From: Phocaeicola faecium
GTDB lineage: Bacteria > Bacteroidota > Bacteroidia > Bacteroidales > Bacteroidaceae
Length of the DNA: 64,000 bases
Assembly (NCBI RefSeq): GCF_014837055.1
Contig: NZ_JACSPQ010000006.1
Coordinates: forward strand, 124,001 to 188,000
Direction of reading: 5' to 3'
Position numbers and translations under genes: made by a program. The number at the start of each line of letters is the position of its first letter. Position 1 is the first letter of the stretch. Below the pieces are notes generated by a model, which was given only the letters and a program-made list of their open reading frames with translations, was not told where the DNA came from and did not search any database. Below, piece by piece: positions 35,329 through 45,012 of the stretch.

Positions 35329-38300
35329 TTATGCTTCAGATGCATATTGTTTTGGAGTCTTTCCAAACACGCCTTGAAAACATTTGGAGAAGTAAGAGGC
35401 ATTGGAGTAGCCCACCATATACATTACCTCCGATACGGTAAATTTCTTTTGTTGCAACAGCATGGCTGCTTTTTTCATGCGGATAGATTTGATATACTCT
35501 ATCGGAGACATGCCGGTAAGTTGTTTCACCTTTCGGTAGATTTGTTTGCTTCCTATGCCGGAAAGATTGCAAAGCGCATTTACGTTCAAGTCGGAATCTG
35601 ATATATGGTCTTCTATCAGTTGGGTAATGGTGATTAAAAACTTTTCGTCTTGCGAGGCTACCTCTTCCACAGGTTTGGGAGCAGCGATGTTTTCCATCCG
35701 CGCTTTTGTTTCGTAGGCTACTTTGTTATGCAGTAATTGAGAAACTTTGAAGTAAAGAATCTCTGCATCGAACGGTTTGCTTATGAAAGCATCGATCTGC
35801 GACTGTAAACTTTTCCGTTCTGTTTGCTTGTCATCTTTTGCTGTAAGCATGATGATGGGAATAACGGCGGTGGTCAGGTTCTTTTTTAAGATGCGGCTCA
35901 TTTCAATACCGTCCATTACGGGCATTATTAAGTCTGAAATGATTAAATCGGGCTGTTGGCGTGCCACTACATCCAATCCTTCTTTTCCGTTTGAAGCGAA
36001 GATACACCTATATCCGTCTGCTAAGATGGTTTGAATAACGTCACGCATCTCCGGGTTGTCATCCACAATCAGTACCAGCGGTTTGGATGCGTTGTCGTCT
36101 GTTGTCTGTTGCGCGTCTGATTCTTCGGTTGCAGCGATTGGTTGATTGAGGGTCTTGTCAACGGGGAACGTCAGAGTAAAAGTCGTCCCTGCATGAACAT
36201 CAGACGTTACATTTATTTTGCCATGATGTAGCTCTGTGTATGTTTTTACTAAATAAAGTCCGATGCCGGTTCCTTCGTATTGCTTCTTGGTACGTGGAGA
36301 CTGGTAGAAACGTTGGAAAATATAAGGAAGTTCGTTTGCTGTGATGCCTATTCCCGTATCCGAAATCCGGATGTCAACTGTTTGCAAATCCTTGTCGTAT
36401 TCGAGGGTTATGCCGATGCTTCCTCCTTGCGATGTGTATTTCGTGGCATTCGACAGGAGATTACCCAAGATGGATTTCAGCTTGATTACATCCATATCCA
36501 TATACAGTGAGTCGGTGTTACACGAAATGTTCCATTGGTATTTTTCTTCCACATCTGCTTCTTTGTACGTGGTATAGATGTTTTTGATGAAAGATACCAG
36601 TTCGATACGCGACACGATGAGCAGTGAATCTTCTTTCCGGTTGATGCGGTTAAACTCAAGCAACTTGTGAATCAGATCGTTTAAGTTGACTGCATTCCGG
36701 TAAACGACCTCCAGCATAGATTTTTGCCGATGGTCTTTTACATCGACCAACAGTTTGCTTATCGGAGTAACGATCATGCTGACCGGAGTTTTCAGGTCAT
36801 GCGAGATATTCGACAGGAAGTCCAGTTTCTGTTGCGTCTGTTCCAATATCTGACGTTTCTCTAATTGCTCCAGTTTCAGTCGGTTTTTTACGGTGAAGAA
36901 ATTGATAATCCAACCTACCAGCCCACCGGCTATTAAAAAATAAGCGATTTTTGCCCACAAGGTTTGATACCACGGCGGAAGGATGGTGACCGACAGCATG
37001 GAAGCTGCCTCTTCCGTGTCTTCGGTGTGGCGTATCATCAGATTATACGTTCCGTAAGGAAGGTTGGTATAAAGGATGCGGTTCGAACGCTCATCTACCT
37101 GATGCCAATTCTTATCCAGTCCTTCGAGTTTATATACGAAAGTATTTTTCCTTATATTGGCATACGAATAGTCTGAGAACTCAAAAGCCAAGTTATTTTC
37201 ATTGTGGCTTAACTCGACAGATGTGGCGTAGCGGATGCTTAACGCAGTATTTACTTTGTGATTGTTGGCAGATAGAGCCGTGAGATGGATGGGAGGAAAC
37301 TTCTCTGTGGCATTGATGACAGCAGGCGTACAAAGCCCGATTCCATCGTAACCGCCCAAAAATACGCGGCGGTCGGTCTGGTCGTAATAAACGCAGGTAA
37401 ATCTTTGGTCTCCGATGGGGATTCGGGAAACCTTGAAACTGTTTTTCCCGATGCTCCATAACCCTTTGGTGGTAGAAATCCAGATATTGTCTTCTACTTC
37501 GGTCATGGAAAGAATGTTGCAGTTTTCCTGATTGAGGTATATTTCTGTAACTGTATCTGTGGCGGGGTCGATGCGTAACACCTTATTGTGACAACCTGCC
37601 CAGAGGTAACCTTCGCTATCGTCCATCAGAAAGTCGGTACTTACCTCCTCGTTGGTTCTTGGGAGGCGGAAGGTCGTGAATTTTCCGGTTTTCGTGTCCA
37701 GCTTCTGAATACCGTTATTATATAGCATTATCCAGACATTGCCGTTATGGTCTGCCACTACCTGATTGATGAACATGCTTTTCAATCCGTCTTGAGTTGT
37801 ATAGTTCTTATCGGCAATGCAGTAACCCGACGCAGAATGTAACAGTTTGTCTTTCCGGATAACGAATAATCCGCCTAAGCAGGTGCTTATCCACATATTT
37901 CCGTCATGGTCTTCAAACATATAGTATGCCCAGTTCGCATTGTAAGAGCGGGTGCGGTCTACTATCGTATAAGGAATGAATTGTTTCGAGGCTTCATCGT
38001 ACCGTTCTATGCCACCGTCCGTTGCAATCCACAGATAACCTGTGCGGTCTTCGTAGATGTGGCGGATGCGGTTATGCGAAAGCGGATAGTCTTTTTTGCT
38101 CATCTTATACCAGCGCGTTTTCGGGTTGTGGTCTATTGAGCCTTGCTCAACAAACAGCAGTCCGTCTGTGCCACCCAGCCAATGGTTGCCTTTGCGGTCA
38201 CGATAAACCGAGTAAAACAAGTTACCCTCGCCGCTGTTAGTCAGTTGCCAAATCGGGATAAAAAGGTAAGGATGCGTGTTGCGGGCAAGCGAAACCCCGT

Positions 38301-39237
38301 TGTCAGTGCCTAACCAAATGTTGGAATCTCTGTCAGAAAAAATACTCCACACGATGTTGTTCGACAGCGAGCGGTTGTTTCGTGAGTCATGAAACAAATG
38401 GGTATGCCGCCCAGTGGCAGGATTATAGATATATAACCCGTTATCTGTTCCTATCAACAGATTCTTGTCGGCATCAAATACTAATGATTTAACGGAATTA
38501 TCTTGAAACAGCGAAATGCTTTCCGTCTGTCCGTATCTTAGCTTGTAACAGATTAACTCGCCTTCGGTTCCTATCCATAAACACTTGCGCTCTTTATCTT
38601 CCAGCATCGTATTGGCGAAGAAATTTTTCTCTCGGCGGGCGGCAGGGATGCCGATAAGGTAAAAATTGTTTCCCGTTTCATCCAGCCTGCAAAATCCGTC
38701 GTAAGTCCCGATGTATAGCTCACCTTCCGAAGTGTGTAGCAGCGAGTAAACCGCAGCGTGAGGGAGTTGACTGTTATGCGGAGTAAATGCTTTTAGTTCG
38801 CGGGTTTCGGAATTGTATCGGTAAAGTCCGTTCAATGTACCTATCCACAGGTTGTTTTCGTGGAAAACGAGGCTGCGCACATCGCCCGGAAAATCGACAT
38901 CCGGAGTAAGATACCGGTCGGTGCGGTAATTGTAAACCAACAAGCCGTTATCTGTTCCGAGGAAGATGGAATCTCCCGCCGTTACGCCGCAATAAATCCG
39001 TACGTTGTTACTCTTTCCATATTCAAAGTGCGGCTGTAAATTATACCCGTCGTAACTGAACAGCCCCGCATTTGACCCCATCCAGATGAGCCCGCTTTTG
39101 TCTTGCAGGATGCAACCGATGGTCGAGGCATCGGTTTGCATCGGGAGGCGGTCTAATTGCATATATGACATTTGTTGAGCGCGTCCCGATACAGTAACCC
39201 AGAGGATGTATAGGATAAAAAATAGGTACTTTTTCAT
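35329..39237 (-). CDS. Hybrid two-component system regulator of the galactan PUL
   Basis: 1302 aa from the ATG at 39237 (KKYLFFILYILWVTVSGRAQ is a signal peptide; an ATG nine codons earlier only adds unlike residues). The periplasmic part is a double beta-propeller of Reg_prop repeats (IWMGSNAGLFSYDGY, LWIGTLNGLYRYNS, IWLGTDNGVSLARN, WIATDGGIERYDE) and a Y_Y_Y domain (FEFSDYSYANIRKNTFVYKL). Then come a membrane helix (AKIAYFLIAGGLVGWIINFF), a histidine kinase (SNISHDLKTPVSM), an ATPase domain (GTGIGLYLVKTY), a receiver (LVLIVDDNPEM, LIISDLIMPVMDG) and an AraC HTH at the C-terminus. It should sense galacto-oligosaccharides and activate the susC promoter immediately downstream. Confidence 0.96.
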   Translation of the reverse strand: MKKYLFFILYILWVTVSGRAQQMSYMQLDRLPMQTDASTIGCILQDKSGLIWMGSNAGLFSYDGYNLQPHFEYGKSNNVRIYCGVTAGDSIFLGTDNGLLVYNYRTDRYLTPDVDFPGDVRSLVFHENNLWIGTLNGLYRYNSETRELKAFTPHNSQLPHAAVYSLLHTSEGELYIGTYDGFCRLDETGNNFYLIGIPAARREKNFFANTMLEDKERKCLWIGTEGELICYKLRYGQTESISLFQDNSVKSLVFDADKNLLIGTDNGLYIYNPATGRHTHLFHDSRNNRSLSNNIVWSIFSDRDSNIWLGTDNGVSLARNTHPYLFIPIWQLTNSGEGNLFYSVYRDRKGNHWLGGTDGLLFVEQGSIDHNPKTRWYKMSKKDYPLSHNRIRHIYEDRTGYLWIATDGGIERYDEASKQFIPYTIVDRTRSYNANWAYYMFEDHDGNMWISTCLGGLFVIRKDKLLHSASGYCIADKNYTTQDGLKSMFINQVVADHNGNVWIMLYNNGIQKLDTKTGKFTTFRLPRTNEEVSTDFLMDDSEGYLWAGCHNKVLRIDPATDTVTEIYLNQENCNILSMTEVEDNIWISTTKGLWSIGKNSFKVSRIPIGDQRFTCVYYDQTDRRVFLGGYDGIGLCTPAVINATEKFPPIHLTALSANNHKVNTALSIRYATSVELSHNENNLAFEFSDYSYANIRKNTFVYKLEGLDKNWHQVDERSNRILYTNLPYGTYNLMIRHTEDTEEAASMLSVTILPPWYQTLWAKIAYFLIAGGLVGWIINFFTVKNRLKLEQLEKRQILEQTQQKLDFLSNISHDLKTPVSMIVTPISKLLVDVKDHRQKSMLEVVYRNAVNLNDLIHKLLEFNRINRKEDSLLIVSRIELVSFIKNIYTTYKEADVEEKYQWNISCNTDSLYMDMDVIKLKSILGNLLSNATKYTSQGGSIGITLEYDKDLQTVDIRISDTGIGITANELPYIFQRFYQSPRTKKQYEGTGIGLYLVKTYTELHHGKINVTSDVHAGTTFTLTFPVDKTLNQPIAATEESDAQQTTDDNASKPLVLIVDDNPEMRDVIQTILADGYRCIFASNGKEGLDVVARQQPDLIISDLIMPVMDGIEMSRILKKNLTTAVIPIIMLTAKDDKQTERKSLQSQIDAFISKPFDAEILYFKVSQLLHNKVAYETKARMENIAAPKPVEEVASQDEKFLITITQLIEDHISDSDLNVNALCNLSGIGSKQIYRKVKQLTGMSPIEYIKSIRMKKAAMLLQQKKFTVSEVMYMVGYSNASYFSKCFQGVFGKTPKQYASEA

Positions 39238-39295
39238 GCAACGGAGATAATAAGGTACGAACAAAGATATGAAATCTTGCCGAATCTTACAACAC

Positions 39296-41716
39296 TTATT
39301 CTGCCGTCAGCACCACCTCAGTTCCTTTCAGCAGAGGCGAAGAGAAAGATACACGGATGGTTCCTTTTTCGCCCGTGGTCTGGATATACGCCAGCAAACG
39401 TCCGCGGAAAACCCGGTGGTGATTGTCGGTATAGTCGCTCATGTCACTGTTATTCGAGCCTTCCAATCCCAGCAGTCGGGCAGGACCTTCGATGCGGCAG
39501 GTGATGTCGTTGTCGCTGAGTTTCACCACCGTACCCTCTTTGTCTACTACCTCTACCGTGATGTGTGCAGTGGCTTTATTTGCCGAAAGATTACTGCGGT
39601 CTGCACGTGCCCGTAACGCATACGGATGCGTTGATGAACTTATGCGGTAGGACGAGGCAACACTACCGTTAGCGTTACACCCTTCTACCCATAGCGTTCC
39701 GGGGCGGTATGGAATGTCCCAAAAAATGATACCTGTCTTGTCATCGTAAGGCTTCATTTCGCCCACTTCTTTGCCGTCTAACAAGAGGCGGGCTTGTGGA
39801 GCATTGGTATAGCAAACTACGCGAATCAACTCGCCCGGTTCATAATTCCAAGTATCCCATGCGTCCATCGACAACCAGTTTTCTCCTTTACGGATGGGGT
39901 ATGTACCAATATACGCCATCGGTTGTTCGCTCCACAGCGAGGCACGGAAATAACCACGCGGTTTCGGGAAACTGCCGAAGTCGAGCAGCCCGGTATATAG
40001 CCCGCGTGAAGGCCAGCGTCCGGCTTCGCCCAAATAATCCGTCCCCGTCCAGAGAAATTGGCCGAAGATGAAATCCTTATCACGAACGGCGTGCCAAGCC
40101 TCGATGCCCACACCTGTTTCGCTTCCATAGATAACGCGGTCGGGGTAGGTGGCGTGGTCGATGTCATATCGGTTTTCGGTATAGTTATACCCCACTACGT
40201 CTACAGCTTCCGGATATTCCGTTTGGTTCGACATGACCACGCCTGCCAAAGCTCCGGTAACAGGACGCGAGGTATCGACGGCACGTACACATGCGGCAAG
40301 TCGTTTGGCAATGACACCGATGCGCATTGCACTGGGAGCTTCAGGTTTGTATCCGCCGAACATGGGCTGATTAATGGTGGTTCCGTCCAGCACCGGATGT
40401 GAATACGGGTCGTTCGGGTAATCCACCTCATTGCCTATACTCCATAAGAAAACGCACGGATGGTTGCGGTCACGCCGTACCATGTCAGTCACGTCGCGCT
40501 CTATCCATTCTTCGAAAAAGTCGAAAGAGCCATCGTAACTTGGTTCGCCCACGTTCCATCCTTTTACCCATTTCCGTTTCGGGAACTCCCATTCGTCAGA
40601 CGCCTCGTCCATCACTAAAAATCCCAGACGGTCGCATAAATCGTAGAGTACGGGAGCTTGCGGATTATGGCTCATACGGATAGCATTGACACCGATTGCT
40701 TTCAGGTTTGTAAGGCGACGTTCCCATACCTCCGGAGGAACTACCGCACCCAACACTCCCGCATCGTGATGCAGGCAAACCCCTTTCACCTTCATCCACT
40801 GCCCGTTCAGCGCAAAGCCCTTGTTGGCATCAAACTGAAGCGTACGCAGTCCGACATTTGTCTCGCAGCCATCAATACGTTCACCGTTGCGGTAGATTTC
40901 TGTTTTCAATGTATAAAGGTAAGGGTCGGTTAAGTTCCAGCGGTGTGGTTTCGGCACATTGAGCGAAACAGTCTGTTTGGTAATGCCTTTTGCATTGTCC
41001 GACAAGCGTGAACGGCGTTGGGCAACTTGTTTCCCCTCTGCATCGTATAAAGTAGCCGATACCTCCAGCCTTCCTTTTTCCGTTTCATGCTTTTCTACCT
41101 CCATGTCTACCGTTACGGTGGCACGCCGGTCGGTAATCGAAGCAGCTTGCCAAGCCACTCCCCACTGTGCGAAATGGGTTTGCGGAGCGGAAATCATCCA
41201 AACATCGCGGTAAATACCCGACCCCGTGTACCAGCGCGAATCGGCATACCGGCTGTGGTCTACGCGCACGGCTATTACGTTATCGCCTTCCTGCAAGTAA
41301 GGGGTAAGGTCGTATAGAAAAGAGATATACCCATTCGGACGTTTCCCTAACAGGTGTCCGTTCAAGTAAACCTCGCTTCGGTTATAAACGCCTTCAAAGT
41401 AGATATAGTGACGAGCCGCACGGTCTGTCACCGTGAAATGTTTACGATACCATCCGATGCCACCCGGAAGATACCCCGTACAGCTTGCCAGCGAAGGTGA
41501 GAGCTGTGCCTCGATAGACCAGTCGTGTGGCAGGTCAAGCCGGCGCCACTTCCCGTCATCATAATCGTTGCGCAGACTGAGTGAATCATCGGAAAGGCTG
41601 AACAGCCATCCGTCGTTGAACTTACGGGCATCGCCAAAAGAAACTTGCGCCCGTAGCGGCATCAGAGAAAGCATTGCGATAATGAGCAAAGCCGATGCAA
41701 AGAGTTTGTTTTTCAT
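39296..41716 (-). CDS. GH2 beta-galactosidase with repeat-derived segment
   Basis: 806 aa with a signal peptide (LFASALLIIAMLSLMPLRAQ). GH2 domains in the usual order, with acid/base glutamate in WSIGNEVDYP and nucleophile in IYGSETGVGIEAW. The C-terminal DUF4982 (ARLLLDGKEVGEMKPYDD) and Ig-like domains follow. It probably trims galactose from oligosaccharides in the periplasm. The start overlaps the stop of the ABC ATPase gene (ATGA), an odd coupling. DNA coding for about residues 672-702, between the two C-terminal domains, carries modules of the palindromic repeat family. The frame is nevertheless open and the length is normal. Confidence 0.92.
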   Translation of the reverse strand: MKNKLFASALLIIAMLSLMPLRAQVSFGDARKFNDGWLFSLSDDSLSLRNDYDDGKWRRLDLPHDWSIEAQLSPSLASCTGYLPGGIGWYRKHFTVTDRAARHYIYFEGVYNRSEVYLNGHLLGKRPNGYISFLYDLTPYLQEGDNVIAVRVDHSRYADSRWYTGSGIYRDVWMISAPQTHFAQWGVAWQAASITDRRATVTVDMEVEKHETEKGRLEVSATLYDAEGKQVAQRRSRLSDNAKGITKQTVSLNVPKPHRWNLTDPYLYTLKTEIYRNGERIDGCETNVGLRTLQFDANKGFALNGQWMKVKGVCLHHDAGVLGAVVPPEVWERRLTNLKAIGVNAIRMSHNPQAPVLYDLCDRLGFLVMDEASDEWEFPKRKWVKGWNVGEPSYDGSFDFFEEWIERDVTDMVRRDRNHPCVFLWSIGNEVDYPNDPYSHPVLDGTTINQPMFGGYKPEAPSAMRIGVIAKRLAACVRAVDTSRPVTGALAGVVMSNQTEYPEAVDVVGYNYTENRYDIDHATYPDRVIYGSETGVGIEAWHAVRDKDFIFGQFLWTGTDYLGEAGRWPSRGLYTGLLDFGSFPKPRGYFRASLWSEQPMAYIGTYPIRKGENWLSMDAWDTWNYEPGELIRVVCYTNAPQARLLLDGKEVGEMKPYDDKTGIIFWDIPYRPGTLWVEGCNANGSVASSYRISSSTHPYALRARADRSNLSANKATAHITVEVVDKEGTVVKLSDNDITCRIEGPARLLGLEGSNNSDMSDYTDNHHRVFRGRLLAYIQTTGEKGTIRVSFSSPLLKGTEVVLTAE
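39610..39700. repeat. Modular palindromic repeat, copy 4, inside a coding sequence
   Basis: Within about 60 bases on the plus strand: ATGCGGTAGGACGAGGCAAC, ACTACCGTTAGCGTTAC and TTCTACCCATAGCGTT. These match modules of copies 1-3 closely, but the module order is rearranged. All of it is read in frame as part of the GH2 protein. Confidence 0.6.
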
Positions 41717-42501
41717 GCTTCTGTGTTTTTAAGGTTAGATGTATGGTTATGACATTTCAATACCCGGTGGGGCAGGTTGCCATGTCCTAATAAATCAATG
41801 GGACAACCGAAATGTTCTTCAATCCATTCGGTAGGGATTTCCGTGTCGGGATGATAATCCAACGTACCGTTTACACAAGCGATAGACTTTACGTTTTGAA
41901 GTACCGAACCAATGTCGTGGCTGACAAGGATAATTGCCCGCTCGCGGTTGATTTCTTCTAACAATGCATACAGTTTAGCCTCGAAACGCTTGTCGATATA
42001 CGTGTTAGGTTCGTCGAGTATGATTACTTGAGGGTCGGACACCAATGCACGCCCCAGTAAAGCCCGCTGGAGCTGTCCGCCGCTAAGTTGCCCGATAGGA
42101 CGTTCTTCCAGCCCTTCCAGCCCCATGCGTGAGATAATCCGGCGGACCTGTTCATGTTGTTCTTTAGTGAACGGCCGGAACAACGATTTCTGCTTGTTAA
42201 GTCCGGAAAGCACCACCTCGTACACAGAGATAGGAAATTTCTTGTCAATGGAATTGTATTGCGGCAGATATCCCATGCTGATTTCAGGGACTTTCTTTCC
42301 CTCCTGAAAGAAACACACCTCTCCGGTAGACGGTTTGAGCAGTCCGAGGATAACTTTCATCAGCGTAGTTTTTCCGCCTCCGTTCGGACCGATTACGCCT
42401 AAAAAGTCATACTCATAAACAGTCAAGTCAATTTGCTCCAATACCGTTTTGCGGTCGTATGCAGCAGAGATTCCGGTTAGTTGGATAATAGGTCGGTTCA
42501 T
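41713..42501 (-). CDS. Zinc/manganese-type ABC transporter ATP-binding protein
   Basis: 262 aa. Walker A (GPNGGGKTTLMK), signature (LSGGQLQRALLGRAL), Walker B (VIILDEPNTYID) and the switch histidine region (ILVSHDIGSV) are complete. Similarity is to the ZnuC/MntB group, consistent with the metal-binding lipoprotein gene 7 bases upstream. A permease gene would normally follow, but the next gene is a GH2 beta-galactosidase whose ATG overlaps this stop. The permease must be elsewhere or lost. Confidence 0.9.
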   Translation of the reverse strand: MNRPIIQLTGISAAYDRKTVLEQIDLTVYEYDFLGVIGPNGGGKTTLMKVILGLLKPSTGEVCFFQEGKKVPEISMGYLPQYNSIDKKFPISVYEVVLSGLNKQKSLFRPFTKEQHEQVRRIISRMGLEGLEERPIGQLSGGQLQRALLGRALVSDPQVIILDEPNTYIDKRFEAKLYALLEEINRERAIILVSHDIGSVLQNVKSIACVNGTLDYHPDTEIPTEWIEEHFGCPIDLLGHGNLPHRVLKCHNHTSNLKNTEA

Positions 42502-42508
42502 GATTGAA

Positions 42509-43357
42509 TTATTTAACTAATGCTTGAGCTACTCCTACCATTTCTTTTTCCCATTCGTAACTGAGTGGATTGATAGATACAGTCTGCGCTCCTAATTCTT
42601 TAGCGATGACCTGAGCATTCCGAGTGTCAAACTCCTGTTGGACGAAAATAATCCGCACGCCGGCATTTCGAGCCTTACGGATAAGCTGTTGCAACTGGGC
42701 AGGAGAAGGCTCTTTCCCTTCTTCTTCTATGCAGATCTGCGTCAGTCCATAATCGCGGGCGAAATAGGTCAACGCCGGATGATAAATAAGAAAAGCACTA
42801 TCGGCTTGGGGTAACAAAGCCTTGATGGATTGGTCAGTGCGGTCGATACAAAGCATCACACTGTCTAATCGCGCCTGATAGTAAGAAGTATGTACTGTAT
42901 CCAATTCGCATAAAGCCCGGCATATATTTCCGGCGATAACCCGCGCATTGCGAGTCGAATTCCAAATATGCGGTTCTATGGCAACTTTACTGTCGTGCGA
43001 GTGTCCTTGCATCAGTTCGACATTCTTTGAAGCATCAAAAACAAGCATATTAGGCACATTTGTTTTGATACGTTCCATCCATGCCTGTTCGAAACCGATA
43101 TACCCGATACGCAAATAAGCTGCACTTTGGGAGAGCGCAATCAACTGTTGAGGAGTAGGGTCATACGTTTCAGGATTACTTCCCGCCGGCACCATGCTTA
43201 CCACCTTATATTTATCTCCAGCAATAGCTTGTGTAAAAAATCGCAGAGGCTCGATAGTAACCGTCAGAACCGGTTTCTCGTCAGCCTGTTTCTGTTTGCT
43301 GTTACATGCCGTAAAACAAAGCAGACAGAGTATTATTATAGGTAAGAAGTATCTCAT
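42509..43357 (-). CDS. Zinc-type ABC transporter substrate-binding lipoprotein (ZnuA-like)
   Basis: 282 aa. A lipoprotein signal (LPIIILCLLCFTAC) is followed by the cluster A-I metal-binding fold: VTIEPLRFFTQAIAG, PAGSNPETYDPTP, a short His segment (QGHSHD), the ligand histidine in EPHIWNS and YHPALTYFARDYGL. These match zinc-binding proteins. A good -7 box (TATCTTTG, 43390-43397) precedes it, so it starts the unit znuA-like, ATPase, GH2 and perhaps HTCS. Metal specificity (Zn versus Mn) is inferred. Confidence 0.9.
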   Translation of the reverse strand: MRYFLPIIILCLLCFTACNSKQKQADEKPVLTVTIEPLRFFTQAIAGDKYKVVSMVPAGSNPETYDPTPQQLIALSQSAAYLRIGYIGFEQAWMERIKTNVPNMLVFDASKNVELMQGHSHDSKVAIEPHIWNSTRNARVIAGNICRALCELDTVHTSYYQARLDSVMLCIDRTDQSIKALLPQADSAFLIYHPALTYFARDYGLTQICIEEEGKEPSPAQLQQLIRKARNAGVRIIFVQQEFDTRNAQVIAKELGAQTVSINPLSYEWEKEMVGVAQALVK

Positions 43358-43389
43358 GCTTTAATGATTATATAAAATTTGTATTTGGG

Positions 43390-43397
43390 CAAAGATA
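43390..43397 (-). promoter_or_regulatory. -7 promoter box of the metal ABC transporter genes
   Basis: On the minus strand this reads TATCTTTG, matching TAnnTTTG, about 32 bases before the ATG at 43357. Confidence 0.5.
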
Positions 43398-43556
43398 CAT
43401 AAAACTTTCGGCTTTCTTTATATATCATTTATTGAAATCTTCTTGACCAGATAGCAAGTGCGCATGTTCTATTATTAAATAACGTCACTATATTTTATCA
43501 TAAACATTTTGCACTTTTGTGTAAAAGTCATCAAAACGCAAGCCCATAAGTTCCTT

Positions 43557-43596
43557 AAAACATCCGTATGCGTTGCTTAACGCATACGGATGTTTT
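43557..43596 (-). terminator. Intrinsic terminator after the GH27 gene
   Basis: Two perfectly complementary 18-base arms (43557-43574 and 43579-43596) around a 4-base loop, with AAAA and TTTT at the outer ends. It lies 42 bases downstream of the GH27 stop and should isolate it from the metal transporter genes. Confidence 0.85.
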
Positions 43597-43638
43597 CACT
43601 ATAAATGTTCAATGGTAGTTACTTTCCTATAAATGTAT

Positions 43639-44868
43639 TTATTTCTCGGATAATCGTACCATAAGCACTCCGTGGGGAGGAATATCGCATACAGTATTTG
43701 CTTGGGTAGTACCGATGTTTTGATGTTTCCAAAGGTCGCGTATCGTATATTCTTTCTTATGAATATTCACTTGGTCGGCAAAGTAAATAGTTTGTTTGTG
43801 CCAGTCGTAGTTTAAATGCCATGTGGTTTCGGTACGATTCAAGAAGCAGACAGCAAGTTCACCGTTGGCAAGCGGTTTCGCCCAAATTTCTTTTTCTCCC
43901 ATGTCCATAAAACGGCGTGCTTGTTGTCCCAATTTGTCTTGGTTGACAGATATGACTTCTTTGTTGGTTAGAATCTCTTTGGTTTCAGCATCCATTTTCC
44001 GTAAGTCATTGCCTGCCATTAAAGGAGTTGCTAACATACACCACATAGAAAAATGCGTAATGTATTCATCTTTTGTCATACCTCCGTTTCCGATCTCTAA
44101 CATTTCAGCATCATTCCAATGTCCGGGACCGGCGTATGGATAAAGGTCTGCCATAATGTCTATGATATCTAATACACCGACACCACCCCAGTCGAATTTG
44201 CACTGGAAACAATCGCGAATGTCGGGAGTAACGCGCCACATGTGTCCGATACCTTTTCCCCATTTCCACGGTTGGTTTTCTCCCCATTCGCAGATACTGA
44301 AAACGATAGGACGACCACTTTGTTTGATTGCATCGCTCATTGTCTGATAAGCAGCTTGGGCGTTTTGACCTTCATTTGAGCACCAGTCATATTTTAAATA
44401 ATCGATTCCCCATGCTGCATATTGGCGTGCGTCTTGGAATTGATACCCTCGGCTTCCCGGGCGGCCTTGACAAGTGTAAGAACCGGCACAGGAGTATATT
44501 CCTAATTTAAGTCCGCGTGAATGAATGTAATCTGCAAGTGCTTTCATGCCGTGAGGGAAATGTTTCGGATCGGGGATGATGTTGCCTGTCGAGTCACGTC
44601 CTACCTGCCAGCAATCATCAATGACGATGTATTCATATCCCGCGTCTTTCATGCCCGATTCAACCATTGCATCGGCCATTTCTTTTATCAAATCTTCACT
44701 GACATTGCAACCGAATTTATTCCAACTGTTCCATCCCATTGGAGGAGTTTGAGCTAACGAATTAAAAATGGAGTCTGGGATTGCCTTTTCTTCTCCGAAG
44801 AACATTTGTGCGTGTACATTGCATCCAAGTAATAAAGCTATTCCTATGATAAAAGTTTTTAGTTTCAT
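43639..44868 (-). CDS. GH27 alpha-galactosidase
   Basis: 409 aa from the ATG at 44868, where a signal peptide begins (KTFIIGIALLLGCNVHAQ); an upstream in-frame ATG at 44922 adds non-signal residues. GH27 barrel motifs: PPMGWNSWNKFGCN, IDDCWQVGRD, the nucleophile aspartate in YLKYDWCSN and the acid/base aspartate in RVTPDIRDCF. It releases terminal alpha-galactose. It is the last gene of the second PUL, 144 bases after the metallopeptidase-like gene; a hairpin in that gap may reduce its transcription. With no galactomannanase nearby, the target may be a host or glycoprotein glycan. Confidence 0.93.
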   Translation of the reverse strand: MKLKTFIIGIALLLGCNVHAQMFFGEEKAIPDSIFNSLAQTPPMGWNSWNKFGCNVSEDLIKEMADAMVESGMKDAGYEYIVIDDCWQVGRDSTGNIIPDPKHFPHGMKALADYIHSRGLKLGIYSCAGSYTCQGRPGSRGYQFQDARQYAAWGIDYLKYDWCSNEGQNAQAAYQTMSDAIKQSGRPIVFSICEWGENQPWKWGKGIGHMWRVTPDIRDCFQCKFDWGGVGVLDIIDIMADLYPYAGPGHWNDAEMLEIGNGGMTKDEYITHFSMWCMLATPLMAGNDLRKMDAETKEILTNKEVISVNQDKLGQQARRFMDMGEKEIWAKPLANGELAVCFLNRTETTWHLNYDWHKQTIYFADQVNIHKKEYTIRDLWKHQNIGTTQANTVCDIPPHGVLMVRLSEK

Positions 44869-44908
44869 ATTTATTGATTTGAAGTTAGTGTGAGGTTTTA
44901 AAACAGCA

Positions 44909-44959
44909 ACTGTATCCGCCAATTCAGATAAAACTATCTTTTACTTGGACGGATACAGT
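44909..44959 (-). terminator. Hairpin between the metallopeptidase-like and GH27 genes
   Basis: ACTGTATCCGCCAA (44909-44922) pairs with TTGGACGGATACAGT (44945-44959) with a single bulged base. It is a terminator or attenuator inside the second PUL; the T-run is weak (GCTGTTTT). Confidence 0.55.
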
Positions 44960-45012
44960 CTTCGTTTTTACCAAAAGGTACTTACTAATACCCGAATCCT
45001 TAAATACAGAAT

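Noticed and set aside
39612..43578. Shared 14-base match (CATCCGTATGCGTT) between the GH2 coding sequence and the GH27 terminator stem
   Set aside because: A match of this length is expected by chance within 64 kb, and the residues it encodes (HPYALRA) are typical for the enzyme family.
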